Origin: Arabidopsis thaliana
Taxonomy: Eukaryota; Streptophyta; Magnoliopsida; Brassicales; Brassicaceae
Reading direction: 5' to 3'
NCBI RefSeq assembly: GCF_000001735.4
Contig: NC_003075.7
Coordinates: 2,295,001-2,359,000 of the forward strand
Length of the DNA stretch: 64,000 bases
Shown: positions 24,116 through 37,870 of the stretch, one piece after another
Numbering within the stretch: the stretch's first letter is position 1
Layout: each line of letters begins with the position of its first letter
Notes under the pieces: generated by a model
Database searches by the model: none
Told to the model about the DNA's origin: nothing
What the model saw: the letters and a program-made list of their open reading frames with translations, nothing else
Program-made: the position numbers and the translations under genes

Positions 24116-26561
24116 CCTATATGACCTAAAGCTTCATGTAGAATTTTTTTATTAAAAATATAGAATATAAATTGATTATTATGCTTTTAATATTTCAGTT
24201 GTATTCAAAGAAAGGAATGTAATATAAACGCAATAATTTTGTTTTAAAAAACTTAGTTCTTGGATTCGATCATTCGAATATTAAAAAAAATGTTGAACAC
24301 ATGTTTAATCAATACTACGTCAAATGATAATTAATCTAGTGTAATGTATCTACTTGAATAGTATTCTAGTATAGTTTTTGATTGTTAAATGTGAGTCAGC
24401 TGTGAGTATAAAAAAAATATTTTTGGAATCTGAAATTTCATATATTTTATAAAGTAAAAGGATGGGCTTTCAGGTTTTGGCATAAATTCTATGTAGAGGT
24501 TACCAACTATTATGATGCCGTGGCAAAATAATGGTCAAAAGACTGAAAATAATCACTTTTAAAATGTGGAAAAAACAATTGAAATTTTGCAAATATTAAA
24601 GTTAAACTGTGATAAATAAAAAGTATGCATGAACCCCACTTAATGGAAAAAGGAATTTAAAATTTTAGATAAAGGTTTTATAGTAATACCTAATATTATA
24701 TATGTAATAACTAAAATGTACTTATTATATATGTAATATCTAATATTGATGGTTTTTCTTACATGTCTTTACACTAAGTGGTATTTTATAATTAATATAA
24801 GCAGAAATATATTAATAATTGTATTTCTGAGACAAAAGTAATTATGCACACAGAAACAGAAATTGTATGTAATTCTCATTTGAGATTTGTAACTGACGCT
24901 ACTTCCTTGATCCTTCTAAGTCTCCCCAACAAGACAAAAGAACCTGGTAAGTCATGAATACTAGGTCTTCTTTAGCGGTATATGGTGAATAATAAATAAT
25001 TTTTCTTACAAAAGTTGAATGTGCACTAAATTTATTCTAGTAACAAAAACATTAGTACACATGCATCTTAATTATTTATCATGTATATCTATATATGAAG
25101 AATAATATTTATCATGTGATTTTGAAAGACAATAATTATGTTAATTCAATGATATAATATCTACTAAAACGGTAATATGTATATTAATTATTAAAAGTTG
25201 ACTTTTTATGGGTATATATATATCATAATTAATTTGGATTTTGGTACCACATCTTACTATAACACTGATTAGTGACAGAGTCTCTCAATCACCAGCATAA
25301 CTGACGACTCTTCACCAATCAAAATTGTAATAAATAGTTTAATGGAATGAACGAACCTGAACAAACAGAATATAAAAATAGTATTTTTTTGGGCATAGAA
25401 ATAGTTATATATTTGTCCCCATGCACGAACGTTACACCTTATAGGGAAGCGTTTGCATGCTTTTTAGCGAACAGACTCAAATTATTTCAATTATTTATTA
25501 TAGTCAACCAAAATTCTCATTCCATTTCTCTTTGTCACTTATACTAACGTTATTATTTAAATATCATATTCATCAATTTCTAGAGAATTTGTTTCACATG
25601 TAGAAGACGTGAAATTAATGTATATACACAATGGAATTTAAACTAAACTTGAAACAAACCAAAACATATATGAATAATGCATGATGCATCTATAATAGAT
25701 ACGCTTTTAAGCAACCAATAGTTCTGCATCTATTCTAGTAGTTTCGGGTTCCTTTGTTATGATCATCTTTATACTTTAAGCTAAAAATCTTATTATGATG
25801 GTGCATGTCCTTAGATTCTGAAATATTGACAACTTAACATAATGGAGTTAATTAGCCAACTAAAAAGTAACCAAACAATATGACGTGCGAGCATATTTGC
25901 ATGTATGGGAATCCTCATGCGATGACACGTAACACGTTCAAAACAAAAAAGTCTCCGTTTCGGATTATAGAATATTCAAAGAAACAACAATATTAATTGT
26001 CTATTGTCCGCTAACGTTATATTGTTATCCTAGTTATTTCATCAGCTTTTTTATAATGTATTTACTTGAATTTGTTTTTTAAAAATTCAATAGAAGAAGT
26101 CATTTCTCTCCCATATTCCATATATATATACTATTTATGTCAAACTAAACTTCATACTATTTTCAGCATTTGCTTTTCATACTATTTTCAGTAAGTATCC
26201 GATCTTTTAAAATTTATTTTATTTTATCTTAATATTTACTTTAAGATACTACGTACTTAGTATTTGACATAAATACCAAGAGAATTAAGTGTCTAACGAG
26301 AGGACAAAAAAGAATCTGAAACTCTTTAGTGAGGCGCTTACATCATCACGTTTTTCCAACATCGTCGTCGCATTTTTTTTATTCTTCGTAACGCATGTAT
26401 TAATTTTTTCTTGTCAGTTTACCGGAAAAAAAAATGAATGACTTTAATACTATTTTGGAAATAAAGTGTAGTAGATATATCTACTTTTTTACCGGAATAT
26501 ATAGTCTAATAGCAATTTTAGTTAATCCCACGCAGTGACTAAACTGAGCATGGTTTAGCTA
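24116..26561. other. AT-rich intergenic DNA
   Basis: A 2.4-kb stretch with no gene I can support. Short frames (for example 25347-25547) have no domains. Only short AT repeats and scattered homopolymers are visible. Confidence 0.55.
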
Positions 26562-26564
26562 TTA

Positions 26565-27037
26565 GATCATATACATAGGTGATATATTTAGATTATCAAG
26601 AATTAAATAATTTTTTAATAGATTAAACAATAGACTTAGATCTTAGATCTGATATTGTATCAGTGTAGTGATTCTTTTGATATTAAGTATCAGATGATGT
26701 GGATGCTCATAATTCATCTGTAAAATTCGTTTTTTTCTATAAAAAAAGAAAATTCACGATAGTCTTTCTACTGTTTTAGCTAACTAGCTACATTTTCCCC
26801 GAGTAAGTAATTTTGCAGGCTTTTCGTGATTATGTGACATAATTTTACAGTAATTTTGTAATTCTATGTTTTTATAAATTTATTTTTTGATTTTACAAAT
26901 TTTTTTTTTAATAATACCAATATCGATCTCACCACTAAAAACAATTTATTATCGGTTCTCAAACAATAAATAAACATTAAAATTAATACTAAATAATTGT
27001 TAATGATATTCATAAGATATTAACTATGTGCATGATA
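26565..27037 (-). mobile_element. Harbinger-type MITE, copy 1
   Basis: A roughly 470-bp sequence that is the inverted relative of 38958-39443. One end is GATCATATACATAG preceded by TTA (26562-26564); the other reads, inverted, CATGCACATAGTTAATA. Internal blocks such as GATACTTAAT, TCTTTCTA.TGTTTTAGCTAACTA and GCAGGCTTTT are shared. The right terminus has decayed, so the second TTA is uncertain. Noncoding. Confidence 0.75.
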
Positions 27038-28177
27038 ATCACGTTACATATCCTACGTTCCTACTTCTATCATCCAAAAGTCGCGTCGGAAAAAAGTGCC
27101 GTGTCTATGTTTGTTTTTCTTTTGTTATTTGTTGGTTTTTTTTTGGTGTGGTTTCTATAGACTTTTCTTTTAAAAAAGATTACAGTCCAATAAGAAATTG
27201 AAATAGTAATTGGGCTAACGTGGGTTAGCCAGAGTTACAGAAAGAGAGAATTTTCGGTGAAGCTAATCGGAGTATAAAAGGAAAAACTGTCAAGCTTTTA
27301 TGCAATTTTCTTTCATCGACCTATTGAGTTGCCGGTGATTGCAATAACAACGAAATTTCAGAGTTGTGCTTAGGACTGCCTAGTCCTGAAATTTTGGAAA
27401 CCAAAGTTACAAAAAACGTTTTTGAGGTTATTTCCTAAGATTTAGAAAACATGGGTTCTTTATATTATAAAATTAAATAATTTGGGCCTATTTTATACTG
27501 TAAAATTTTAAAAACAAATCAGAGGCCCAAAGTCAATGTTTCACGAGGCTCTGTTTAGGACCGGCCATGTCCGTTTTGTTGATGGATACTAAATTACTAA
27601 TGACCTAACGGGTTTATTTAGACCGAAATAGTTTTATTAGCTAAAACCAGTTTTCAAATGGTTTGTGAATTGCAGCATGCAATGTGTGAGCATGATTTCC
27701 CAATTGTTCTATCAGTGTCAAAGTGATATGGGCCAATCCGAACGTTTTATCCAAATGGATCAAAAGTTTTGATTTTATAAGATTGATGAGTTAAATTAGA
27801 AATTTTGAATCATAATGGACTAATTATCAAGAAAATGACACTGGTAATACATTTCTTAACACATAATTTTTCCTATTTTTATAAACGGAATCTGACCATA
27901 AGTATAAAGATTGATAGAAGTTTTTTATAAACTATTGTGTATATCACATTTGTTTAGGAAATATGTTAGTAAGACCTTGGTCCAATTGGTTCACCTGATA
28001 GTCAAAAATGTGTGGTGGTCCTTCAGGAAGAAGTCCAATCTGAAACATTTTGGGCCGTTTCTAGAAGAACTGATTGGATCAGCTGATAGAATTTTATTAA
28101 ACAAAAAAAGACTATTTGTATATTGATTTCATTTTTAGTTCCCGAGAAGAGTAGAACAAATGCTAAAATGTATCATG
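27038..28177. other. Intergenic DNA, no gene seen
   Basis: A small imperfect inverted repeat lies at about 27380-27400 (AGGACTGCCTAGTCCT), and a related TTAGGAC...GTCC word occurs near 27560. A 71-residue frame at 27911-28126 has no recognisable domain. Confidence 0.45.
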
Positions 28178-28329
28178 CGGCCCAATAACCAACAAAACTA
28201 GTTGAAAGATGGATCAATGGTTTTTACATGAAGAAAGCCCAAACCATACACTAATAATCTAATATTCTATTAAAAGGACTTGCTGTTATTCGGCCCAATA
28301 GCCAACAAAACTAATTGAAAGATGGATCA
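28178..28329 (+). repeat. Direct repeat of 39 bp, two copies
   Basis: The blocks 28178-28216 and 28291-28329, both starting CGGCCCAATA, differ at two positions and are 113 bp apart. The second copy abuts the LINE remnant. The spacing does not fit a target duplication of that LINE, so this is a local duplication of unknown cause. Confidence 0.8.
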
Positions 28330-28825
28330 GGGGCTATGGAATACCTCAGAATAAAAAGTGTTATTCATTGCAGAGGACCCCTTAAGCGGACATGGTTGGG
28401 TCCTTGTTCGACAAGACTTAGTCCTCCATCTTGGCCTCAAGAGTGCTCGACGAAGTTTATCACCGCTTCATGCGGAATTTTATTCCTTGCTATGGGCAAT
28501 AGAATGCATGATCTCTATTAGCGATACTTCTGGCGCTTTTGCTTCCGACTGTTCAGACCTGATTTCTATCATTAACAATCAAGAAGATTGGCCGACATTC
28601 GCAGCGGAATTGACATCCTATCGCTCCTTAGTTTATTTTTCTCCTTCTTTTCGTATTAGATTTCTTCCTCGTAGTTCTAATACTCGAGCAGATTGTTTAG
28701 CTAAGAAAACTCGGGCTCGTAATAGCCTTTTCTCCCATGTAAGCACATCGGTTCCTGAATGATTCTTTCTAGCGGAGAGTCTCTTTCCGATAACTTAATA
28801 TAAATGGTGTTTGATGAAAAAAACA
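28330..28825 (+). mobile_element. 5'-truncated LINE with RNase H domain, second copy
   Basis: The coding stretch at about 28362-28762 is closely related to the LINE at 13172-13723: LSGHGWVLV, LHAEFYSLLWAIE, FASDCSDL and NTRADCLAKKTRARNS. The first catalytic Asp region is missing. The tail ends with a short A-rich run near 28817-28825. I found no convincing target duplication, and the 5' junction is approximate. Confidence 0.82.
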
Positions 28826-30068
28826 AATTATCGTAATGATCCTAAAAAGGAGTTAGAAAATATTAATATCTTATCTACATCTAGATGATAATTGTTTTTA
28901 TGATCCTTATTAGATAGTGTTTAAATTTAATTATCCACTAATTTAAGCATAAACTATATATTCTATCACCGTTTAACCAATCCATATAAATCTCTTTTAA
29001 AGCTTCTAGAAATGAGTCTCACACATCAGAAATTAGCTATTTTCTTATTTTATTACAAGAAGAGAAAAAAACAAACAAACAAACATGTGTTACTCTCATT
29101 TTGCCACATGCATTATAACGTATAGGTAGGTGAATCACCTAACTTGTTTCAGCTTATGTAATTAACTTTACCAATATATTAATTTATTGTTGATAAGTAT
29201 ATTTTAAATTAAGATATGGGACCAGAAAAATAACAAAAGTTTCTATTAAAAAATGCTTGCATTTAAAAGAGAAGAATGTATAAAATCTTTATCAAAAAAA
29301 AGAGTATATCATAGATTCATAATAATAAAAAAAATTTGATAAATGACTTTTTATTTAAAAACTTAAGATATTACAAGCTATTACTCTCTTTGTTTATTTT
29401 TAATTGATTTTCTAACAAAACACACATATTAAGAAAACATATTAAAACTGATTATAAATGTATCGATTTTTGTGATTTATATTTTTCTATAATTCTAAAT
29501 CAATGATATTTAATTATTTGTGTTGAACTTTAAAATTTATCATTAATAACTAATAATTAGTGCATAGAAAATCTAAAAATCAATCTTTTTGAAACAATTT
29601 TTTTTCTAAAAAATCAATTAAAAAGAACAGAGAGAATATTGTTTTAATAATAAATGTTTTATTGGTAATCCAATATTAAAATAATTATATGGATTAAATT
29701 TAATTATAAATTTTAAAAAATTTGAACAAAAAATTATTTAGTGAATTGATTCCAACATGTGGAAAAAAGGAAACAGATAATTAAAAAAATTGATTGGTTC
29801 TGCCAAAATTGACTACCTTCAAATCAGAGATGATTTTAAAAATAAATTCATCCAATTAAACTTGCCACATCATCAACTTGGACCAGAATATTCGCAGTCA
29901 CCAAAAACAAACCAATGTGTCCAGGTTCAATGAATCTGGAATCACCTGGTTCTTCGTATTTTTGTTATATAATGCCACGCTTCTCACAAATCATCTTGAA
30001 TTGAAAATAAAAAACGAAGAATCAAAACAAATCTTAGAGAAAACAAAAATCCAATTTTTGCTGTGAAG
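28826..30068 (+). promoter_or_regulatory. APR1 upstream region
   Basis: Noncoding DNA between the LINE remnant and the APR1 start codon. A TATA-like box TATATAA is at 29966-29972, about 100 bp before the ATG, which leaves room for a short A-rich 5' leader. Sulfur-status and stress control of APR1 is known from the literature; I could not point to specific sulfur-response motifs. Confidence 0.5.
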
Positions 30069-31718
30069 ATGGCAATGTCTGTAAATGTTTCTTCTTCTTC
30101 GTCTTCTGGGATCATAAACTCTCGTTTCGGTGTTTCATTGGAGCCAAAAGGTATAATTTACTTTCAATTCTGAGAAATTTCAATTTGTTCGTCCGAAATC
30201 TGAGAAATTGTTTGATGGGTCAATGTGGGTTTTGATTATCACACAAGAAATTTGATTAATTTGGGTATGAATTGTTAAAAGTTTCGATTTTTTTTTGTTT
30301 CTTACAGTTTCGCAAATTGGTTCGTTGAGGTTATTGGATCGTGTTCATGTTGCTCCTGTGTCTCTGAATCTATCTGGGAAGCGATCATCATCTGTTAAAC
30401 CTTTAAACGCTGAACCAAAGACAAAGGATTCAATGATTCCTCTTGCGGCAACAATGGTAGCAGAAATTGCAGAGGAAGTTGAAGTGGTTGAGATTGAGGA
30501 TTTTGAAGAGCTTGCTAAGAAGTTAGAGAATGCTTCACCTCTTGAGATTATGGACAAAGCTCTTGAGAAATACGGGAACGATATCGCCATTGCATTTAGG
30601 TATATATCGATCATGAGATTTGATATAAGTTTGCTTTTTGATAGCTTTTGAAGAAAGATTGCTGATCTTTGTTTTGGCTCTTGTGTGTTTGCAGTGGTGC
30701 AGAAGATGTTGCTCTTATTGAGTACGCTCATTTGACTGGGAGGCCATTTAGAGTATTTAGTTTGGATACAGGGAGGTTGAATCCTGAGACGTATCGGTTT
30801 TTCGATGCGGTGGAGAAGCACTATGGGATTAGGATTGAGTATATGTTTCCTGATTCTGTTGAGGTTCAAGGTTTGGTTAGGAGCAAGGGATTGTTCTCTT
30901 TTTATGAGGATGGTCATCAGGAGTGTTGCCGTGTTCGAAAGGTGAGACCTTTGAGGCGTGCTCTCAAGGGTTTAAAGGCTTGGATTACTGGTCAGAGGAA
31001 AGATCAATCTCCGGGGACAAGGTCTGAGATTCCGGTTGTTCAGGTTGATCCGGTGTTTGAAGGTTTGGATGGTGGAGTTGGTAGTTTGGTGAAGTGGAAT
31101 CCGGTTGCGAATGTTGAAGGGAATGATGTTTGGAACTTCTTGAGGACTATGGATGTTCCGGTTAACACATTGCATGCGGCAGGGTATATATCGATTGGAT
31201 GTGAGCCTTGCACGAAAGCGGTTTTACCGGGTCAGCACGAGAGAGAAGGGAGATGGTGGTGGGAAGATGCTAAAGCCAAGGAATGTGGACTTCACAAAGG
31301 GAATGTCAAAGAAAACTCCGATGATGCTAAAGTGAACGGGGAATCGAAATCCGCTGTTGCAGATATCTTTAAGAGTGAGAATCTTGTGACTTTGAGCAGG
31401 CAGGGGATTGAGAATTTGATGAAGTTGGAGAACCGTAAAGAGCCTTGGATCGTCGTGCTTTATGCTCCGTGGTGCCCCTTTTGTCAAGCCATGGAAGCAT
31501 CGTATGATGAACTGGCGGATAAATTGGCTGGAAGTGGGATTAAGGTTGCCAAATTCAGAGCAGATGGTGACCAGAAGGAGTTTGCTAAGCAGGAATTGCA
31601 GCTCGGTAGCTTCCCTACCATTCTGGTTTTCCCTAAGAACTCATCGAGACCGATCAAGTATCCGTCTGAGAAGAGAGATGTTGAGTCTTTGACTTCGTTC
31701 TTGAATCTTGTCCGATAA
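30069..31718 (+). CDS. APR1: Adenosine 5'-phosphosulfate reductase 1, plastidial
   Basis: Three coding exons (30069-30150, 30308-30599, 30695-31718) give 465 aa, the expected length of APR1 (At4g04610). The enzyme reduces adenosine 5'-phosphosulfate to sulfite and AMP with glutathione as donor, the key step of plastid sulfate assimilation. Residues 1 to about 53 are a Ser-rich transit peptide. The reductase domain follows, with SGAED near residue 125, the Fe-S cluster cysteines C202/C203 and C294/C297 (CEPC), and the catalytic C322 in ECGLH. The C-terminal thioredoxin/glutaredoxin-like domain has WCPFC, C385 and C388. The start is fixed by the transit peptide and exon 1. No defects are seen. 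Confidence 0.98.
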
Positions 31719-32307
31719 GTAAACCACAAAACCAGTCGACATTTCTATGAGGAATAAGAATTATATCTTCGTCTCGTTCCAGATTGCTAGAACAGATGAA
31801 GTTGGTGTTTGGAGAATCAATTCAAAGCTTTGGATCACAAAGTCAGAGATAAGCTCTGCTACAAAGCTTGAGTAATTGCAGTATTGTAAGATTTATAAAG
31901 TTGCGATAGTGTTGATTCTTCATGTAAATGTGTGGTGTCTATTAAAATCAAGCCTCTGTTTCTTCTTTGCATTCATTTTTGAGAATATAGAGCTAAGAAA
32001 CTGATGATTCTCCATGAAAATCAAGACCATGATTCTTCGTATTCATATCAAATTATCATCATATACTAAGATACATTTCAAAGCTGAGATCAGGAACACT
32101 AAGATACATTTCAAAGCTGAGATCTTCAGGAACACTAAGATACATTTCAAAGCTGAGATCTTCAGGAATCAGAACGAGTAAACAATGCTAAGCAACTGAT
32201 TATTCTCCATACAAATTTGTGACACTAAGAGAATTCAAGCTCTAGTTTCTTCACATTCATATAAAATTACCATCAAATACAAAGACATTACCTCAAAGTT
32301 GAGTCTC
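31719..32307. other. APR1 3' UTR region and 36-bp tandem repeat
   Basis: The APR1 3' UTR probably ends in the AT-rich stretch near 31930-31990. At about 32065-32170 three copies of a 33-36-bp unit (ACTAAGATACATTTCAAAGC and so on) follow each other; the first lacks 3 bp. The repeat lies between the convergent ends of APR1 and the next gene. Confidence 0.75.
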
Positions 32308-32914
32308 TTAAGAGTCAAAACCAGAGTAAACACCACTCTCTCTCAACTGTCTCTTCTCTTCTTCAACATAATTCTTGCCTCTACTTGCTTGTCCCAAATC
32401 TCTCTTCTTCTTCTCCTTCTGTGAAAAAGAGAGATTCTTCCTATCATTCCGCAACTGCGCATTCGCAATCGTCTCGCCACCAGTAACCGCAGCAGCTCTT
32501 GTAGCTTCTCGTTCTTGATAACTTTCTTTCACTTCCTCTACTCTTTGTTTATCCTTTCCCGTAGTCCATGACCAATCCTGTTTCTCCATGGGAGCAGGAA
32601 TATCAGAAAGACCAACAGCTTTGTAACCATGCTGCTGCAGAGATTCATAGTCAAAAGCTTTCTTATCTTTCTTCGCAAACCTCGCTGCAACCGTAAAAAA
32701 AAAAACAAAGTTACATAAAAGAGCTCTCACAAAGTTAAAACAATGAAGCTTTTCTCCTACCTATTGGCTTCTTGCTCTTTCTCTTCTTCTTCTTCTCCCC
32801 AATCTCTGTATTATCCACATTTGAATCAGAAGCAGAAGACGATGATGATTCCTCAGAAGAGTCTTCATCATCATCATCATCATCATCATCCCATCGCATC
32901 AAACCTTTCTTCAT
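32308..32914 (-). CDS. Small acidic/basic conserved protein, unknown function
   Basis: Two coding exons on the minus strand (32761-32914 and 32308-32684) with a 76-bp GT-AG intron give 176 aa. The N-terminus has eight Asp in a row followed by a Glu/Ser-rich stretch, then a Lys-rich segment (KKKKKRKSKK) that looks like a nuclear localisation signal. The remaining 120 residues are charged and probably helical, with QDWSWTTGKDKQRVEEVKES and a C-terminus ending SGVYSGFDS. I do not recognise the family. A further intron in the 5' UTR is supported by a donor at 33180 and an acceptor at 32925. It may be the locus annotated as At4g04614. A nuclear role is inference only. Confidence 0.85.
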
Positions 32915-33662
32915 GATAACAACTCTAACACAGAATTGAATTCTCCATTAGTCCAATTTTACAATCCAAAAAGCTCAAAACTTTAAGAGAGAAAGTATTC
33001 AACTTTCCTGATTTCTCTTCAACGATTTACTAAAATCATTTCCCAATAAGACAAACTCGTCCAGCAATTCGAAAACAAATCAAGTACGAATCTTTGTAAT
33101 CGAATTGAGAAACCCTAAATTGAATTGAAGGTTCACGAAGATACCACAAATCTAATTAGAGTATAACAAAAGCTTCGTACCTTGCCGGTGTAGTTGACGA
33201 AGGTAGGAGAACGATTCGCGGCGGAGACAGCAACAGTCGCAAGATCAGAAGCTATACTCGGTCCATGTCCGTAGAACCAAGAGAATAATATAAGTCTCGA
33301 ATTTTCCAATTCAATTTTTGGTTTGTGCTTGGTTTGGTTTGGTTTTTTTCGGTTAATTCAATTTTAGGATTTTTCTTCGGTTTAGACAATTTAGCTAATT
33401 AGTAAATTGATCAGACGAACTTATCAACGTTGATGATGATATTACTATAGAGGTTATTTTATTCAATGGCAATAGAGAAGATGCAGAGGAAACAAAACAA
33501 AGAAACTAGAGAGTCAAATTAGAATCTTGTTTCAAATACCATCTTCAAATGCAAGAGATAGTAAGAGAGCTCAAAAGGTTAAACCAAGAAAGTAAAATGA
33601 CATTATTAAGGTCGACGAGAATGTACAATCATCAAGAGGATCAGACGTAGAAGCTGAGGTAA
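32915..33662. other. 5' UTR/promoter of acidic gene and ATG8B 3' flank
   Basis: The minus-strand gene has a likely 5' UTR intron (33180 down to 32925, CAAG|GTACG and TTAG|AG) and a leader exon near 33181-33290. The remaining AT-rich 350 bp would hold its promoter and, on the same strand, the 3' UTR of ATG8B. No other gene is seen. Confidence 0.6.
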
Positions 33663-34926
<1,264 letters not shown>

Positions 34927-35390
34927 GATGATTCGGTTAGTATCTACGATGATTAAGAGAAACAAAACTCGAAACTTTATCTGTTAGGCTAAATCGGGAA
35001 AAAAACCCAAACCACAAAAACTCGAAATTGACAAAGTGGAGAGGCGAAATCAAACGTACCCAAAAGACGAAACTAGGGTTCGATGATGATCAGAGGAAAA
35101 AAAAATGAATTTTGATTGTAGAAGAAGAAGAGGATCAAAAAAATGAAAAAAGGAGAGAATATATATAAAGGAAACAGAGAGGATGGATTTAGGGTTTAGT
35201 GATTGTTACCTGCACGGCACCCAAACTTATTACTTGGATTTTAATTAGTTACGATGCTTATCTTACGTCAGCGAGATGATACGACGTCGTTGGATTGTAG
35301 TGGTCATGAGTTTGTGAACTATTTATTGGGCCTTTATAGGTTTGGATCTCGTTTGGGCTTTTCTGTCATTTACATGATCAGGACTACTAG
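34927..35390 (-). promoter_or_regulatory. ATG8B 5' UTR and promoter
   Basis: A leader intron is likely: TTTTGG|GTACG near 35060 on the minus strand and an AG near 34945. A TATA run (TTTATATATA on the minus strand, about 35159-35169) lies about 60-70 bp upstream of the leader exon. Confidence 0.55.
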
Positions 35391-35860
35391 GCGTGGACAA
35401 ATAAACCAACTCGAATATACCGAATCAAAATCAAAGCAAAACTAATTAAATCAAAGCAAACCAAAAATTGGAAAATATTCGAATGGATACTAAATTCTAT
35501 AAATGAAAGAACCGAAAGAACCAAAACTAAATGGATACTAAATATTATTTATTTTTAGACTACATAATTAAAAATAATTGAAAAGATATATAAAATAGTA
35601 AAAATACTCGAAAAAATAACCGAAAATATTCAAAAATGATCGAAAATATCCAAAATAACCGAAATATCCAAAAATATTCAAAGCAAAATAATAGAATGGA
35701 TATTAAATTTTAAAACTGAAAAAACCGATACGAATCAAACTTTCAAAATAACCAAATGAATACTAAACTTTAGAACCGAAAAAGTTGAAACCGAATAGAT
35801 ACAAACTGAAACCGAATGGATAACCGAACTATTAGGACTAAGGACTACAATTAACAATTT
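35391..35860 (+). repeat. ACCGAA-rich interspersed repeat, copy 1
   Basis: Dense in words such as ACCGAA and AATGGATACTAAA. It aligns along most of its length with 37871-38360 in the same orientation (both run GGGCGTG/CTGGGTAAATAAACC, then ATTGGAAAAT, then AATGGAT). A shorter inverted relative is at 42290-42450. Noncoding. I do not know which transposon class it belongs to. Confidence 0.75.
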
Positions 35861-36815
35861 TAGTTTGTTCCGATTGATACCAAATTACCAATCATAAAGA
35901 CATAAAAAGGGTAAGAAAGCAGCAGAACTGAAAACTATTTCTAACCACTATTTTTATTTATGTCAAAAGTAAGACTGGTAAAAAACAAGGTTAGAGGTTT
36001 TAGGTATATAAAAAAAACAATAAACAATACCAAAATAGTTACAACTTTTTTTTGTTAAAAAAAATAGTTACAACTTTTTTTTAAAAATCTCGTTTTTCAA
36101 CGTTTTCGTCACTAGTAATAATTAGAAGTTTAGAACGGTAAAATACTGCAACCATACGAGATTACCAATCAAAATCTAACTATTTGGTTCGCCTACTGTT
36201 TTTTTTTTACCGTGTTGTTTTACTACTAATCATACCAATATAAAAATCTTTGCTTCTACTATCAATCCTTTTTCTATATTTAAAAGCATTATTGAAGTCT
36301 AATGTGATGTTTTCTCGTTACATTATTTTCTTCTCGATATCCCATAGTTTTAAAGTTTATTACATTTAATCACCTTTTTTTTGGTCTCGTTCACTCACCG
36401 CTATTAAATATCTTATAACTATAATCAAACAAAAAAACATTCAAAACTATTCATAAAAGAGTTCAAAGGAAAATCATGGATTCAATCCTTTATATGTACA
36501 CCTTCGATATGTGAATATATGACATTGATCGATTGATATGGTTGAAAATGTCTTCAGAATTGGAAACTCAGCATTTTAGGGCTTATTTATTTTTGCATGA
36601 AATCGGCTAAATTAATGATATTTAGTAGCAGATTTGCCAAATACATAATTAGCCAAAGATGGACATAGCTAATATTAACAAAGAAAGAAAGATATCTAAT
36701 TTATATATAACATTGTCGATAGCAAACGACAAAATCTTTCACCAAAACATGGTAAAGAACTCAACTCCAATTAAAGGTTCTAAAGGAGATGCCCCTCTCT
36801 AGGCTCTAATTTAAG
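35861..36815. other. AT-rich intergenic DNA
   Basis: No gene is visible. Poly-A and poly-T runs occur near 36045-36085. The last part is the 3' flank of the S40-family gene. Confidence 0.5.
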
Positions 36816-37162
36816 ATCATAAAAAAACCTTCAAAGAGAAACCAAAAACAACAGAAGAACATAAAACGGGACCCATGCATGGGGCTGACAAGTCATCATC
36901 ATCACTATGATACTTATCTACTCTAAATAACACATTGAAAAATAATAACAACAATAAAGAAAAAAAAAACTTAACAAAAAGACTCTTGGTATAGTGATCC
37001 CCACATGATGATGACGACAATGACATTGATAATGATGATGATGTGGATACCATAAAGTTGAGTTTTTCATGATGATAATGTTAAACAAGAGTTATGGGAT
37101 TCATATTCCATGCACATGGATGATAATTATGGTGATGATGATGATGAGATATTTTATCCTAC

Positions 37163-37669
37163 TTACTCCAAGAAACCAGTTTTTGACAAGACAGCATTTC
37201 TCACTTTGCTTAGATCTCTTCCTTTAAGTGTTCTTCCAACTCCTTCACACATAGAGAAAGAAGAGATCTGTGTTCTTGCTAGCTTTCTTGCAACCCATTC
37301 ATGTGGAGGAACCATGCAACCATCATCATCTTCATCATCATCGTCAGCAGCATGAGAATGCAAATGGCTACTCCTTCTGTTGCTCTTTGAGTCACCATAA
37401 ACCTTGGACCAATCAGGGACATTCATAGGTGCTGATGATTGTTTCACTCCTGAGACCTCCTTGCTTCTACGAATGTTCCATGGTGAAGAGGAAGAAGATG
37501 ATGAGGAAGAGAAATGACTTTTGGGTATTTTCATTTCAGGACTTGAAGTTTCTCCTTCTCGTAAAACTGACCACACATCTTCTTCTTGAAACTCTTCGTC
37601 CCCTTCTATTCCCATTGAAGGAACCCTACGGCTATTATGTGTCCTTCTTCTTGATCCTAATGAATCCAT
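37163..37669 (-). CDS. Senescence regulator S40 family (DUF584) protein
   Basis: A single-exon gene of 168 aa on the minus strand. The start MDSLGSRRRTHNSRR is preceded by a GA-rich leader (37673-37689). The protein shows the S40/DUF584 signatures: EEDVWSVL near residue 29, a Ser-rich segment, APMNVPDWSKVYG near residues 80-92, and the C-terminal MVPPHEWVARKLART followed by GVGRTLKGRDLSKVRNAVLSKTG. S40 proteins are small plant proteins linked to senescence and stress and often nuclear; the biochemical activity is unknown. The acidic DDDDEDDD run precedes the conserved C-terminal block. It is probably At4g04630. Confidence 0.93.
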   Translation of the reverse strand: MDSLGSRRRTHNSRRVPSMGIEGDEEFQEEDVWSVLREGETSSPEMKIPKSHFSSSSSSSSSPWNIRRSKEVSGVKQSSAPMNVPDWSKVYGDSKSNRRSSHLHSHAADDDDEDDDGCMVPPHEWVARKLARTQISSFSMCEGVGRTLKGRDLSKVRNAVLSKTGFLE

Positions 37670-37870
37670 TGTGAGAGAGAGAGAGAGAAATCAAATCACC
37701 AGTTGATAATAATAATAAGTAGAGGAAGAGAGAAATTCTTCAACTACTAGTGAAAGTTTTCTTGCTTTTTAAAGAGTTTTGTTGTTGATGTTGTTGTTTT
37801 TGAGTTAAGTGAGAATATATATATATATATATACACAAAATAAGATAAAAGAAATAGAAAAGTCATATAC
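37670..37870 (-). promoter_or_regulatory. S40-family gene 5' region
   Basis: A GAGAGAGAG leader tract at 37673-37689 and an AT dinucleotide run at about 37816-37834 that could serve as a TATA region lie immediately upstream of the start codon. Confidence 0.5.

Noticed and set aside
30345..30917. 190-residue minus-strand frame opposite APR1
   Set aside because: Shadow of the APR1 coding sequence; it also runs through APR1 intron 2.
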